Source: Symsagittifera roscoffensis (taxonomy: Eukaryota; Xenacoelomorpha; Acoela; Convolutidae). Taken from it: a DNA stretch of 64,000 nucleotides. The notes under the pieces are model-generated. The model searched no databases. It saw only the letters and a list, made by a program, of their open reading frames with translations, and was not told where the DNA came from. Position numbers and translations under genes: made by a program. This document shows, in pieces, positions 12,259 to 21,734 of the stretch. The stretch spans positions 66,253,277 through 66,317,276 of the forward strand of contig NC_087066.1 in assembly GCF_963678635.1 (NCBI RefSeq), given 5' to 3'. Each line of letters begins with the position of its first letter. The stretch's first letter is position 1.

Positions 12259-12434
12259 CAAGTGAACACTAACCTTATTAGGTTATCGCAGTGCAGTGTA
12301 TAAACAATTTTTCCACAGAAATCGATAATCGGTTAGCACCAAGCAGCAAGTGACCACTAACCTTATTAGGTTATCGCAGTACAGTGTATAAACAATTTTT
12401 TCACAGAAATCGATAAGCGGTTAGCACCAAGCTA
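12259..12434 (-). repeat. 88-bp direct repeat dimer (possible promoter monomers)
   Basis: Copies at 12,259-12,346 and 12,347-12,434 differ at only a few positions. Each contains CTAACCTTATTAGGTTATCG, in which CTAACCT/AGGTTA forms a short inverted repeat. They sit directly upstream (minus strand) of the basic ORF and abut the A/B fragment at 12,435. Confidence 0.9.
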
Positions 12435-12690
12435 GCTCAGTCCATACTTTTAAGAGATAGTGTAGTCACTACACGATCGAGAACAAGTAATGAGCATTAA
12501 AAACTGAAAAAAAAAATTAAAAATTGTATGTGTATTGCAATTGGTTTGTCGCAATTTAAAAACTCGAAATGGTTTCTAAACAAAGAGCTTTCACTGTCTA
12601 GTGCCGCAAAAAACAGACGAAATTTGAAGGCAGTATTTTTCTCAAGTGGGCTAATATTGCACCCACCGAGGTCTGTGTTACCTCGGCAGA
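12435..12690 (-). mobile_element. family A/B fragment A5 with a natural-looking end
   Basis: Matches 490-620 of A1 and, in reverse complement, 62,000-62,262. The match to the 62-kb copy begins in both at GCTAGC (12,432 and about 62,257), which may mark a real end of the ~700-bp block. At the other end, near 12,690, it runs into R2 sequence (ACTGGCAGACAATCTC). Confidence 0.6.
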
Positions 12691-13667
12691 CCTCGGTAGT
12701 ACTGGCAGACAATCTCTTCTCTGTTTCGTCGTGTTTTGTGGTTTCTTGTTTTGTCAAGAGTTTTTAAATCTTGAGAGTCGACGTTGTAATAGTGAATGAC
12801 TGATTTTGGTAGAAGCCTTTAAGCTGTAACGTTTTCAAAGTTCCATGTTGCAAGTGAACCACGAGTTATCTCCGACTGATTGAAGTACAAAAGCAGATAA
12901 GTTAGTGAGCCTGACCGACGAGCTAATTGTAATTAGGCTGGTTTTTTTTTTAGCTTTTTAGCATTATGTGTGAATTGAATGAATAACTTGCTTTATTAAT
13001 TTCTATAGTGGTTTTTTTGGTAGTGGCCTTTAAACCATAACGATCGTGAGTTACGTGTCTTTTTCAACCATGAATTGACTTCGACCAATTGAGACTTAAG
13101 CCACAACGGTTAGTGTCTCTGGTACTTGAGCCAAAGGCTATAGTGCCTATCATTCTTTATCTAAAATTCGTAGCAGGTGAACCACTGTTAGAACTTTTCC
13201 AATTGACGTGAAATGACACAATCGAATGCATTTTTTGCAACCATTAAAAATCAAGAAATCAGAAGTGCCTGATAAACGACAGGGAATAGTCAAAGAATAC
13301 AGAACATGACAGCGGTGACGCAAAAACCGGAATCGAAGATCAAAGAAAAAAGAAGCTTTCCAAAACGTAACGATTGTTTGAAATTGGATAGTGTGGATAA
13401 GGTGTCATTTTCTATTGAACAAAAACAAAATCTAACCTGGCATCGAACCTTCAAAGTTGTCAGCGTCTTCCTGTTTTTGTTGATTTCTACTACCCAATAG
13501 CTCTTAAAGCCCGCTTGCTGAAATATATATGTCAACATTGCAGAGTAAACAATCAGTACATGGAAAATGACACCTGAAAACGAAAATAGAAAAAAAACAT
13601 GAAACTAAGGGTCCTCAATCATTCTCATTGATGGCTAAATCCATATAAATAATAATAATAAAAATAA
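12691..13667. other. unknown repeated block R2, copy 3
   Basis: Matches 7,520-8,506 with about 5-10% differences by eye. It passes without a break into the first unit of the 1-kb array, so R2 is the left-hand parent of that array. Confidence 0.6.
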
Positions 13668-13670
13668 GTA

Positions 13671-13757
<87 letters not shown>

Positions 13758-13758
13758 A

Positions 13759-13790
<32 letters not shown>
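13668..13790. repeat. (TAG)n microsatellite, array unit 1
   Basis: About 41 units with one TAGAAG variant near the start and one TAATAG interruption. The longest of the window. Confidence 0.95.
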
Positions 13791-14287
13791 AAAGATTTAG
13801 TGACAGTTCTCAAGGGTTCGCACCCAGATTCAATTTCATCAGTTCAGTTTCATCTGGTTTGTGATGTAACAGTTTCCACATCTGCATATTATTCTCCATG
13901 TGCATTTGTTATCGTCGGAGTAGTGTCTAGTAAAGAAGTGCCGAAAGATTTTCTGTAAGTTATTTTTGTTTATTTCGTTTTCAAAACAATCTAAGGTTTC
14001 CTCAAAATCATAATCATCGTTTCTCATTGGCAATAGAAAAAGAAGATCATGCATCTCGACATATAGACCGAGTGGTAGTATTCTTAGGGTTTTTGGAAAG
14101 TATTTGACAATTTTCAGACCAGTTTTTGTTTCGATGTACAATGAGCCCTAGATCATGTGGGAATTCCACTGGCTCCAGAAGACTGCCCATGAGATTGGCT
14201 TTTAGTGCTCCTTTAATGTTTGCAATAAAGAGAATTCTTTGTACTTGGTGTCATCTTATTTTCAGAAAGCCATTTCTTATGTTTTTT
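13791..14287 (-). pseudogene. non-LTR retrotransposon 3' end, unit 1 (RT C-terminal part)
   Basis: The minus strand has an open frame from 14,148 down to the stop at 13,839 (about 102 codons) with no ATG at its upstream end. Its sequence LRILPLGLYVEMHDLLFLL resembles the stretch after the thumb of CR1/Jockey-like reverse transcriptases, where a conserved LPL-hydrophobic pattern precedes a helix. An upstream piece, PHDLGLIVH, resembling the DLGV/I motif, lies in another frame, so at least one frameshift is present. After the stop come ~45 bp and the (ACT)n tail. Confidence 0.6.
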
Positions 14288-14462
14288 GCATTTCTGATGA
14301 ACATGACAGCGGTGACACAAAAAAATAGAAAAAGGCAGCGGTGACGCAAAAACCGGAATCGAAGATCAAAGAAAAAAGAAGCTTTCCAAAACGTAACGAT
14401 TGTTTGAAATTGGATAGTGTGGATAAGGTGTCATTTTCTATTGAACAAAAACAAAATCTAAC

Positions 14463-14543
14463 CTGGCATCGAACCTTCAAAGTTGTCAGCGTCTTCCTGT
14501 TTTTGTTGATTTCTACTACCCAATAGCTCTTAAAGCCCGCTTG
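14463..14543 (-). other. possible 81-nt exon with splice-like borders, array unit 2
   Basis: On the minus strand a TATATTTCAG acceptor-like site is followed by an 81-nt stretch (27 codons, phase 0) and a CAG|GTTAGA donor-like site. The frame reads QAGFKSYWVVEINKNRKTLT onward. The same stretch is open at 8,285-8,365 and 11,207-11,287 and in the other array units. The peptide is not one I recognise. All copies descend from one ancestor, so conservation alone does not prove function. Confidence 0.3.
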
Positions 14544-14691
14544 CTGAAATATATATGTCAACATTGCAGAGTAAACAATCAGTACATGGAAAATGACACC
14601 TGAAAACGAAAATAGAAAAAAAACATGAAACTAAGGGTCCTCAATCCTTCTCATTGATGGTTAAATCCATATAAATAATAATAATAAAAAT

Positions 14692-14693
<2 letters not shown>

Positions 14694-14735
<42 letters not shown>

Positions 14736-14736
14736 A

Positions 14737-14771
<35 letters not shown>
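14694..14771. repeat. (TAG)n microsatellite, array unit 2
   Basis: About 26 units, one TAATAG interruption near the middle. Confidence 0.95.
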
Positions 14772-15268
14772 AAAGATTTAGTGACAGTTCTCAAGGGTTC
14801 GCACCCAGATTCAATTTCATCAGTTCAGTTTCATCTGGTTTGTGATGTAACAGTTTCCACATCTGCATATTATTCTCCATGTGCATTTGTTATCGTCGGA
14901 GTAGTGTCTAGTAAAGAAGTGCCGAAAGATTTTCTGTAAGTTATTTTTGTTTATTTCGTTTTCAAAACAATCTAAGGTTTCCTCAAAATCATAATCATCG
15001 TTTCTCATTGGCAATAGAAAAAGAAGATCATGCATCTCGACATATAGACCGAGTGGTAGTATTCTTAGGGTTTTTGGAAAGTATTTGAAAATTTTCAGAC
15101 CAGTTTTTGTTTCGATGTACAATGAGCCCTAGATCATGTGGGAATTCCACTGGCTCCAGAAGACTGCCCATGAGATTGGCTTTTAGTGCTCCTTTAATGT
15201 TTGCAATAAAGAGAATTCTTTGTACTTGGTGTCATCTTATTTTCAGAAAGCCATTTCTTATGTTTTTT
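14772..15268 (-). pseudogene. non-LTR retrotransposon 3' end, unit 2
   Basis: Same fragment as unit 1. The frame ending at 14,820 is intact, and I see one substitution in the coding-like part (FKYFP in place of VKYFP). Confidence 0.6.
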
Positions 15269-15672
15269 GCATTTCTTATGAACATGACAGCGGTGACACA
15301 AAAAAATAGAAAAAGGCAGCGGTGACGCAAAAACCGGAATCGAAGATCAAAGAAAAAAGAAGCTTTCCAAAACGTAACGATTGTTTGAAATTGGATAGTG
15401 TGGATAAGGTGTCATTTTCTATTGAACAAAAACAAAATCTAACCTGGCATCGAACCTTCAAAGTTGTCAGCGTCTTCCTGTTTTTGTTGATTTCTACTAC
15501 CCACTAGCTCTTAAAGCCCGCTTGCTGAAATATATATGTCAACATTGCAGAGTAAACAATCAGTACATGGAAAATGACACCTGAAAACGAAAATAGAAAA
15601 AAAACATGAAACTAAGGGTCCTCAATCCTTCTCATTGATGGCTAAATCCATATAAATAATAATAATAAAAAT

Positions 15673-15673
<1 letters not shown>

Positions 15674-15740
<67 letters not shown>

Positions 15741-15770
15741 ATAGTAGTAGTAGTAGTAGTAGTAGTAGTA
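15674..15770. repeat. (TAG)n microsatellite, array unit 3
   Basis: About 32 units, with the TAATAG interruption shifted towards the right end. Confidence 0.95.
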
Positions 15771-16267
15771 AAAGATTTAGTGACAGTTCTCAAGGGTTCG
15801 CACCCAGATTCAATTTCATCAGTTCAGTTTCATCTGGTTTGTGATGTAACAGTTTCCACATCTGCATATTATTCTCCATGTGCATTTGTTATCGTCGGAG
15901 TAGTGTCTAGTAAAGAAGTGCCGAAAGATTTTCTGTAAGTTATTTTTGTTTATTTCGTTTTCAAAACAATCTAAGGTTTCCTCAAAATCATAATCATCGT
16001 TTCTCATTGGCAATAGAAAAAGAAGATCATGCATCTCGACATATAGACCGAGTGGTAGTATTCTTAGGGTTTTTGGAAAGTATTTGACAATTTTCAGACC
16101 AGTTTTTGTTTCGATGTACCATGAGCCCTAGATCATGTGGGAATTCCACTGGCTCCAGAAGACTGCCCATGAGATTGGCTTTTAGTGCTCCTTTAATGTT
16201 TGCAATAAAGAGAATTCTTTGTACTTGGTGTCATCTTATTTTCAGAAAGCCATTTCTTATGTTTTTT
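15771..16267 (-). pseudogene. non-LTR retrotransposon 3' end, unit 3
   Basis: Same fragment. An A-to-C change at 16,120 alters one codon near the upstream end of the frame (TTG to GTG/TGG context), but the frame itself stays open down to the stop at 15,819. Confidence 0.6.
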
Positions 16268-16673
16268 GCATTTCTTATGAACATGACAGCGGTGACACAA
16301 AAAATTAGAAAAAGGCAGCGGTGACGCAAAAACCGGAATCGAAGATCAAAGAAAAAAGAAGCTTTCCAAAACGTAACGATTGTTTGAAATTGGATAGTGT
16401 GGATAAGGTGTCATTTTCTATTGAACAAAAACAAAATCTAACCTGGCATCGAACCTTCAAAGTTGTCAGCGTCTTCCTGTTTTTGTTGATTTCTACTACC
16501 CAATAGCTCTTAAAGCCCGCTTGCTGAAATATATATGTCAACATTGCAGAGTAAACAATCAGTACATGGAAAATGACACCTGAAAACGAAAATAGAAAAA
16601 AAAACATGAAACTAAGGGTCCTCAATCCTTCTCATTGATGGCTAAATCCATATAAATAATAATAATAAAAATA

Positions 16674-16681
16674 AGTAGTAT

Positions 16682-16725
<44 letters not shown>

Positions 16726-16726
16726 A

Positions 16727-16773
<47 letters not shown>
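16674..16773. repeat. (TAG)n microsatellite, array unit 4
   Basis: About 33 units with an early TATTAG and a later TAATAG variant. The early variant is shared with unit 5 only, linking these two units. Confidence 0.95.
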
Positions 16774-17271
16774 AAAGATTTAGTGACAGTTCTCAAGGGT
16801 TCGCACCCAGATTCAATTTCATCAGTTCAGTTTCATCTGGTTTGTGATGTAACAGTTTCCACATCTGCATATTATTCTCCATGTGCATTTGTTATCGTCG
16901 GAGTAGTGTCTAGTAAAGAAGTGCCGAAAGATTTTCTGTAAGTTATTTTTGTTTATTTCGTTTTCAAAACAATCTAAGGTTTCCTCAAAATCATAATCAT
17001 CGTTTCTCATTGGCAATAGAAAAAGAAGATCATGCATCTCGACATATAGACCGAGTGGTAGTATTCTTAGGGTTTTTGGAAAGTATTTGACAATTTTCAG
17101 ACCAGTTTTTGTTTCGATGTACAATGAGCCCTAGATCATGTGGGAATTCCACTGGCTCCAGAAGACTGCCCATGAGATTGGCTTTTAGTGCTCCTTTAAT
17201 GTTTGCAATAAAGAGAATTCTTTGTACTTGGTGTCATCTTATTTTCAGAAAGCCATTTCTTATGTTTTTTG
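16774..17271 (-). pseudogene. non-LTR retrotransposon 3' end, unit 4
   Basis: Same fragment with its frame intact (stop at 16,822); identical by eye to unit 1 through the coding-like part. Confidence 0.6.
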
Positions 17272-17676
17272 CATTTCTTATGAACATGACAGCGGTGACA
17301 CAAAAAAATAGAAAAAGGCAGCGGTGACGCAAAAACCGGAATCGAAGATCAAAGAAAAAAGAAGCTTTCCAAAACGTAACGATTGTTTGAAATTGGATAG
17401 TGTGGATAAGGTGTCATTTTCTATTGAACAAAAACAAAATCTAACCTGGCATCGAACCTTCAAAGTTGTCAGCGTCTTCCTGTTTTTGTTGATTTCTACT
17501 ACCCAATAGCTCTTAAAGCCCGCTTGCTGAAATATATATGTCAACATTGCAGAGTAAACAATCAGTACATGGAAAATGACACCTGAAAACGAAAATAGAA
17601 AAAAAACATGAAACTAAGGGTCCTCAATCCTTCTCATTGATGGCTAAATCCATATAAATAATAATAATAAAAATAA

Positions 17677-17683
17677 GTAGTAT

Positions 17684-17718
<35 letters not shown>

Positions 17719-17719
17719 A

Positions 17720-17766
<47 letters not shown>
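17677..17766. repeat. (TAG)n microsatellite, array unit 5
   Basis: About 30 units with TATTAG and TAATAG variants. It is the 3' tail of the most complete retrotransposon copy. Confidence 0.95.
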
Positions 17767-18117
17767 AAAGATTTAGTGACAGTTCTCAAGGGTTCGCACC
17801 CAGATTCAATTTCATCAGTTCAGTTTCATCTGGTTTGTGATGTAACAGTTTCCACATCTGCATATTATTCTCCATGTGCATTTGTTATCGTCGGAGTAGT
17901 GTCTAGTAAAGAAGTGCCGAAAGATTTTCTGTAAGTTATTTTTGTTTATTTCGTTTTCAAAACAATCTAAGGTTTCCTCAAAATCATAATCATCGTTTCT
18001 CATTGGCAATAGAAAAAGAAGATCATGCATCTCGACATATAGACCGAGTGGTAGTATTCTTAGGGTTTTTGGAAAGTATTTGACAATTTTCAGACCAGTT
18101 TTTGTTTCGATGTACAA
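17767..18117 (-). pseudogene. non-LTR retrotransposon 3' end, unit 5 (joined to its RT)
   Basis: Same fragment as units 1-4, but here contiguous with the reverse-transcriptase remains upstream (minus strand). This shows where the amplified fragments came from. The C-terminal frame (stop at 17,815) is in a different frame from the DLG-like piece at about 18,110-18,136. Confidence 0.7.
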
Positions 18118-18890
18118 TGAGCCCTAGATCATGTGGGAATTCCACTGGCTCCAGAAGACTGCCCATGAGATTGGCTTTTAGTGCTCCTTTATTGTTTGCA
18201 ATAAAGAGAATTCTTTGTACTTGGTGTCATCTTATTTTCAGAAAGCCATTTCTTATGTTTTTTGCTGCTTTGTTCATTTCACCTTGACTCCGGATTTTTG
18301 CTTGAAGTCATCTGCGTACCCGTAACAGGGTACTTCTTTCCTCGTTTCAGGTAAATCCTTGATGAACAGGAGGAATACTAAAGGTCCAAAGAGATATAGC
18401 AAAATCGAGATATAGCACGCTGAGTTCTTTCGTCAATTCGAGATAATTGTATTCGTATAATATATCAAGAAATTATTTTTACGGTCGTGTGGCCGATCAC
18501 TTTTTCCAAAAACCGTATTGACTAGGGTGGAGTCTTGTCCACAAAAATTTATATATTTTATCAAAAAGTAGTTTTTCAAAGACTTTAGAACAGCAACAAA
18601 GAACGCTTATCGGTTTCGGTTTATAACAAGTAACGTCTTTACTCCGACTTTGAAAGTTGGTGTAAGCTGACTAATTTTCCAAAAAGTCGGAAAAAAATTT
18701 TTGTTCAAGAAAATTTGAAATAGTAGTTTCATGGATTTACAAAGAGTGTGAGTGCCTTTTTCAGAATTAGATTTCCAATGGTAACTGGTCCGATTGATTT
18801 GTCCGGATTTAAGTGGCTCATAATGTCACTTATTTGTTTTTCAGATGTTTTAGTATCGTTCGATGCCCGTTGGAATCGGTGTTATTTTTG
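18118..18890 (-). pseudogene. non-LTR retrotransposon reverse transcriptase, decayed
   Basis: Reverse-transcriptase remains that once would have copied element RNA at a nicked target. Motifs in order on the minus strand: LNPDKSIGP (18,786-18,812), FFPTFWKISQLTPTFK (about 18,640-18,690), PISVLCCCSKVFEKLL (18,566-18,613), LHPSQYGF (18,509-18,532), VLYLDFA (catalytic motif A, 18,398-18,418), GPLVFLLFIKDLPE (18,346-18,387), and CYGYADDFK with the catalytic YADD at 18,307-18,318. These are typical of CR1/Jockey-like elements. Several stops and frameshifts separate the motifs. Motif A lies only ~10 nt from GPLV, so the stretch normally between them (about 50 residues) is deleted. It cannot be active. 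The endonuclease domain is not present. Confidence 0.92.
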
Positions 18891-18913
18891 ACCGAACACT
18901 GATATGAAGTAGT

Positions 18914-19281
18914 GTAGTACCAGCCTTGATTTTAGGGCTTACCTCGTGGTACATGGATACAGACCAAGCCACGATTTCACAAGTTTCTGCGTGTAGCTAG
19001 TTTGTTTGCATAGGTCGGCCAGTAGCCTTTGTCGATCCGATTTTAATGACTAATAGGCATTGGCTATGAAGTCATTTCGTAGTGTCTTCCTTTCCCTGTA
19101 GTACCAGCCTTGATTTTAGGGCTTACCTCGTGGTACATGGATACAGATCCAGCCGTGAGTTCACAATTTTCTGCGTGTGCTAGTTTGTTTGAATAGGTCG
19201 GCCAGTAGCTTTCGTCGATCCGATTTTTGATGACTAATAGGCATTGGCTTTTAAAATCATTTCGTAGTGTCTTCTTTTCCC
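18914..19281 (-). repeat. 184-bp dimer next to the RT pseudogene
   Basis: Copies at 18,914-19,097 and 19,098-19,281, both starting GTAGTACCAGCCTTGATTTT. On the minus strand it lies directly upstream of the reverse transcriptase and reads, with stops, like the charged linker before RT. The same dimer occurs at 24,379-24,715 and 46,845-47,215. Part of each monomer also matches the A/B core at 19,605-19,740 in the same orientation. Confidence 0.85.
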
Positions 19282-19505
19282 TGTTAGATCTCGCACATGG
19301 CAGTTTACAGTATTTTTTTTAATGCTTATCCAGTCTCTTTTTGGCTTTTTTGGTAGTCTTTTTGTGAACCGTTTCCTGTGGTAAGTTGTAAGGTCTACTC
19401 ACGAAGAAATACTATGAATTGGTGTGACATTCGACCAGAATTGCGGTCAAAATGCATGAAGAAATCGAAAATTCATCGGAACAGATTGAAGGGAGGATTG
19501 GCTGT
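19282..19505 (-). other. linker-like sequence joining the 184-bp dimer to the A/B core
   Basis: Shared with 24,716-24,935 and 47,216-47,435. Its right part (about 19,411-19,470) is a diverged relative of the ~700-bp block of the A copies (compare GACATTCGACCAGAATTGCG with GACATTCGGCCGAATGGCG on the minus strand of A1). No intact frame. Confidence 0.55.
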
Positions 19506-20024
19506 TATTGATCCATCTCCGATGGAAATGTTATTTTTTATCCACTGAAGAAAAACAAAATTCATTTGATAACTAAGAAGTAGCCGTGTTTTCAGGAGTG
19601 AACTCGTGGCCTGGAATACTGAGACCCAGCCATGAGCTCACTATTTTTGCATGTAACTAAGTTATCTTGCGTGATCTGGCCGAGGCCTTTAATAGTAATG
19701 ACTTTGTCGACCCGATGTTAATGGACCACACATTGAACTGGTAGAGACGAATGAAAGCATTTGAAGCTGTGTTTAGACGCTAACCATTCGTTTCATAACC
19801 TGTTTTCCGTCGGTGTGTACTTCCGTATGAACGCTACATTTTTGTGGCGCTCCTGGGTGTTATTCTTCTAAATCATGATCGGCAGATCCATTAACAAGCA
19901 CTCCGCGCCGAGCGGATGCTGTAAATAAGACCCTTAACAGATGGCGGGAAGTGTGGTTTGGAACTCGGAAGCCTTCCGGATTCCCGGATTTGGTTTTTTA
20001 ACCTATTTAAGACCAAAAATTCAC

Positions 20025-21290
20025 GTATCGTGAAGGGTGGGGCGATCGGTTGTCCCTTCGTTCCCTGAGCGGTGTATGACCGAAAACATTTAAAGATATA
20101 CAAGAAACCAAACAAAGTAGTATAGTACCTAAGAAAAAACCAAAAACACAAAAAATAACCGAAAAAGAACAAAAATAAAATCAGTAGAAATCATTCTCCC
20201 CAGACGAGATGTGATCCGACCCTCCCGTTTGTTGTTGTTAGATAAATCGTTGCCTTCCGGGTTCCCTGATTTACTTCTTAAACCTATCTAAGACCGAAAA
20301 TGCACGTATCGTGAAGGGTGGGGCAATCGGCCGTCCCTTCGTCCCTGAGCAGTGTATGACCAAAAATAGTTAAAGATATACAAGAAACCAAACAAAAATA
20401 GTATAGTACCTAAGAAAAAAACCAAAAACACAAAAAATAACCGAAAAAAAACCAAAAACAAAATCACTAGAAACATCTCCCCAGATGAGATGTGATCCGA
20501 CTCTCCCGCTTGTTGTTGTTAGATAGATCGTTGCCTTCCGGATTCCCGGAATTAGTTTAATAACCTATTTAAGACCGAAAATTCATGTATCATAAAGGGT
20601 GGGGCGATCGGCCGTCCCTTCGTTCCCTGAGCGGTGTATGACCAAAAACATTTAAAGATATACAAGAAACCAAACAAAGTACTATATTCCTAAGAAAAAA
20701 CCAAAAACACAAAAAATAACCGAAAAAAAAACAAAAATAAAATCAGTAGAAATCCTTCTCCCCAGACGAGATGTGATCCGACCCTCCCGTTTGTTGTTGT
20801 TAGATAGATCGTTGCCTTCCGGGTTCCCTGATTTACTTCTTAAACCTATCTAAGACCGAAAATGCACGTATCGTGAAGGGTGGGGCAATCGGCCGTTCCT
20901 TCGTCCCTGAGCAGTGTATGACCAAAAATAGTTAAAGATATACAAGAAACCAAACAAAAATAGTATAGTACCTAAAAAAAACCAAAAACACAAAAAATAA
21001 CCGAAAAAAAACCAAAAACAAAATCACTAGAAACATCTCCCCAGATGAGATGTGATCCGACTCTCCCGCTTGTTGTTGTTAGATAGAGCGTTGCCTTCCG
21101 GATTCCCGGAATTAGTTTAATAACCTATTTAAGACCGAAAATTCATGTATCATAAAGGGTGGGGCGATCGGCCGTCCCTTCGTTCCCTGAGCGGTGTATG
21201 ACCTAAAACTCTTAACGATATACAAGAAACCAAACAAAAATAACCGAAAAAAAAACAAAAATAAATTCAGTAGCAAGGTCGTTACGATCG
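20025..21290 (+). repeat. ~280-bp subrepeat array, about 4.5 copies
   Basis: GATGTGATCCGA recurs at 20,208, 20,489, 20,770 and 21,049. Copies 1 and 3 resemble each other and copies 2 and 4 resemble each other, so the array is two ~561-bp dimers. Each copy holds CATCTC-7 nt-GAGATG (a short hairpin), GAAGGG...CCCTTC around GGGGCGATCGG, and an ~85-nt tract of almost only A and C on the plus strand. Confidence 0.92.
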
Positions 21291-21293
21291 AAA

Positions 21294-21734
21294 TTGTGGC
21301 CCGTTTCGGGTGCCTGTAATGTATGGTTGTTTGAGTATTTAAGTATGTTAAAGCTAATTTGCGCTCAATCCGGAAGGTCCTTGGGAAGAGAGCGGAAGAC
21401 TGATCCAGCAAGCAATGCAAGGAGCAACACGAAGGGTCTCAAGGACAACAACAATCGACTGTTGGGTATCTTTAACAAGTTTTGTGTCCCTTTTGATACA
21501 GAAATTAGGATATCAATCTGTAGGACGCTCGACAGTGACTGCACTGTAGTGACCCTTCACCGAGTTGCAAATTTCCGAGCTAGGCACCTTAATTCGTATG
21601 TTGAACAGACCCGGAGGGGTATATTATCAGTAGCATTACTGTTTATACTGCTTGTATTAATACTCCCATATCGTTTTTCAGTGGAACAGACCGAAAACAA
21701 GCCGTTTTTTAGGGTCAAAATAGTGATATTTTGA
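21294..21734 (+). other. repeat-borne open frame, 146 codons (doubtful coding)
   Basis: One of a family of related frames found in most satellite units. The N-terminal half is basic (RSLGRERKTD). Near the C-terminus is a ~18-residue hydrophobic stretch (ILSVALLFILLVLILPYRF) that could span a membrane, followed by a short charged tail. The frame starts at TTG; there is no ATG at its beginning, the first one being internal (SMLK). The homologous region of the minus-strand copies A1 and A2 has deletions of 50-70 bp and no open frame. I recognise no family. The balance is against a real gene. Confidence 0.25.

Larger units (their letters stand above)
11467..12434 (-). mobile_element. short retroelement-like unit: 88-bp dimer, basic ORF, (ACT)n tail
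   Basis: Read on the minus strand, this starts with two 88-bp direct repeats (12,434-12,259). It continues into a basic ORF from an ATG at 12,151-12,153, then about 300 bp with no long frame, and ends in the conserved 3' segment plus an (ACT)n tract. This is the layout of a non-LTR element (promoter-like monomers, ORF1-like start, 3' simple-repeat tail) with the reverse-transcriptase part missing. Its last ~45 bp before the tail match the 3' end of the RT-bearing element at 17,767-18,890, so it may be an internally deleted relative. I see no clear target-site duplication. Confidence 0.5.
13312..18265. repeat. tandem array of five ~1-kb composite units
   Basis: The motif GCGGTGACGCAAAAACCGG recurs at 13,312, 14,338, 15,319, 16,318 and 17,321, giving periods of 1,026, 981, 999 and 1,003 bp. 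Length differences come mostly from the microsatellite. Each unit is R2 end (about 350 bp), TAG microsatellite, then ~490 bp of retrotransposon 3' end. The internal junction joins ATGTTTTTTGC of the retrotransposon to ATTTCTTATGAACATGACAG. In the last unit that junction is absent and the sequence continues into the reverse-transcriptase gene at 18,266. Confidence 0.95.

Noticed and set aside
13625-13813. Poly-threonine ORFs over the TAG tracts
   Set aside because: Simple translation of an (ACT)n microsatellite.
13830-13870. CTGATGA on the minus strand as a hammerhead ribozyme core
   Set aside because: No matching GAAA with flanking stems follows; the single motif at 14,291 on the plus strand is also not conserved in the other array units.
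14440-14480. GGTTCGATGCC on the minus strand as a Pol III B box of a SINE
   Set aside because: The B-box pattern fits, but no A box lies at a suitable distance and no tRNA-like fold is present around it.
19891-20172. Phenylalanine-rich minus-strand ORFs within the 280-bp subrepeats
   Set aside because: They are the T-rich complement of the A/C tract and vary in frame and length between copies with no conserved start.
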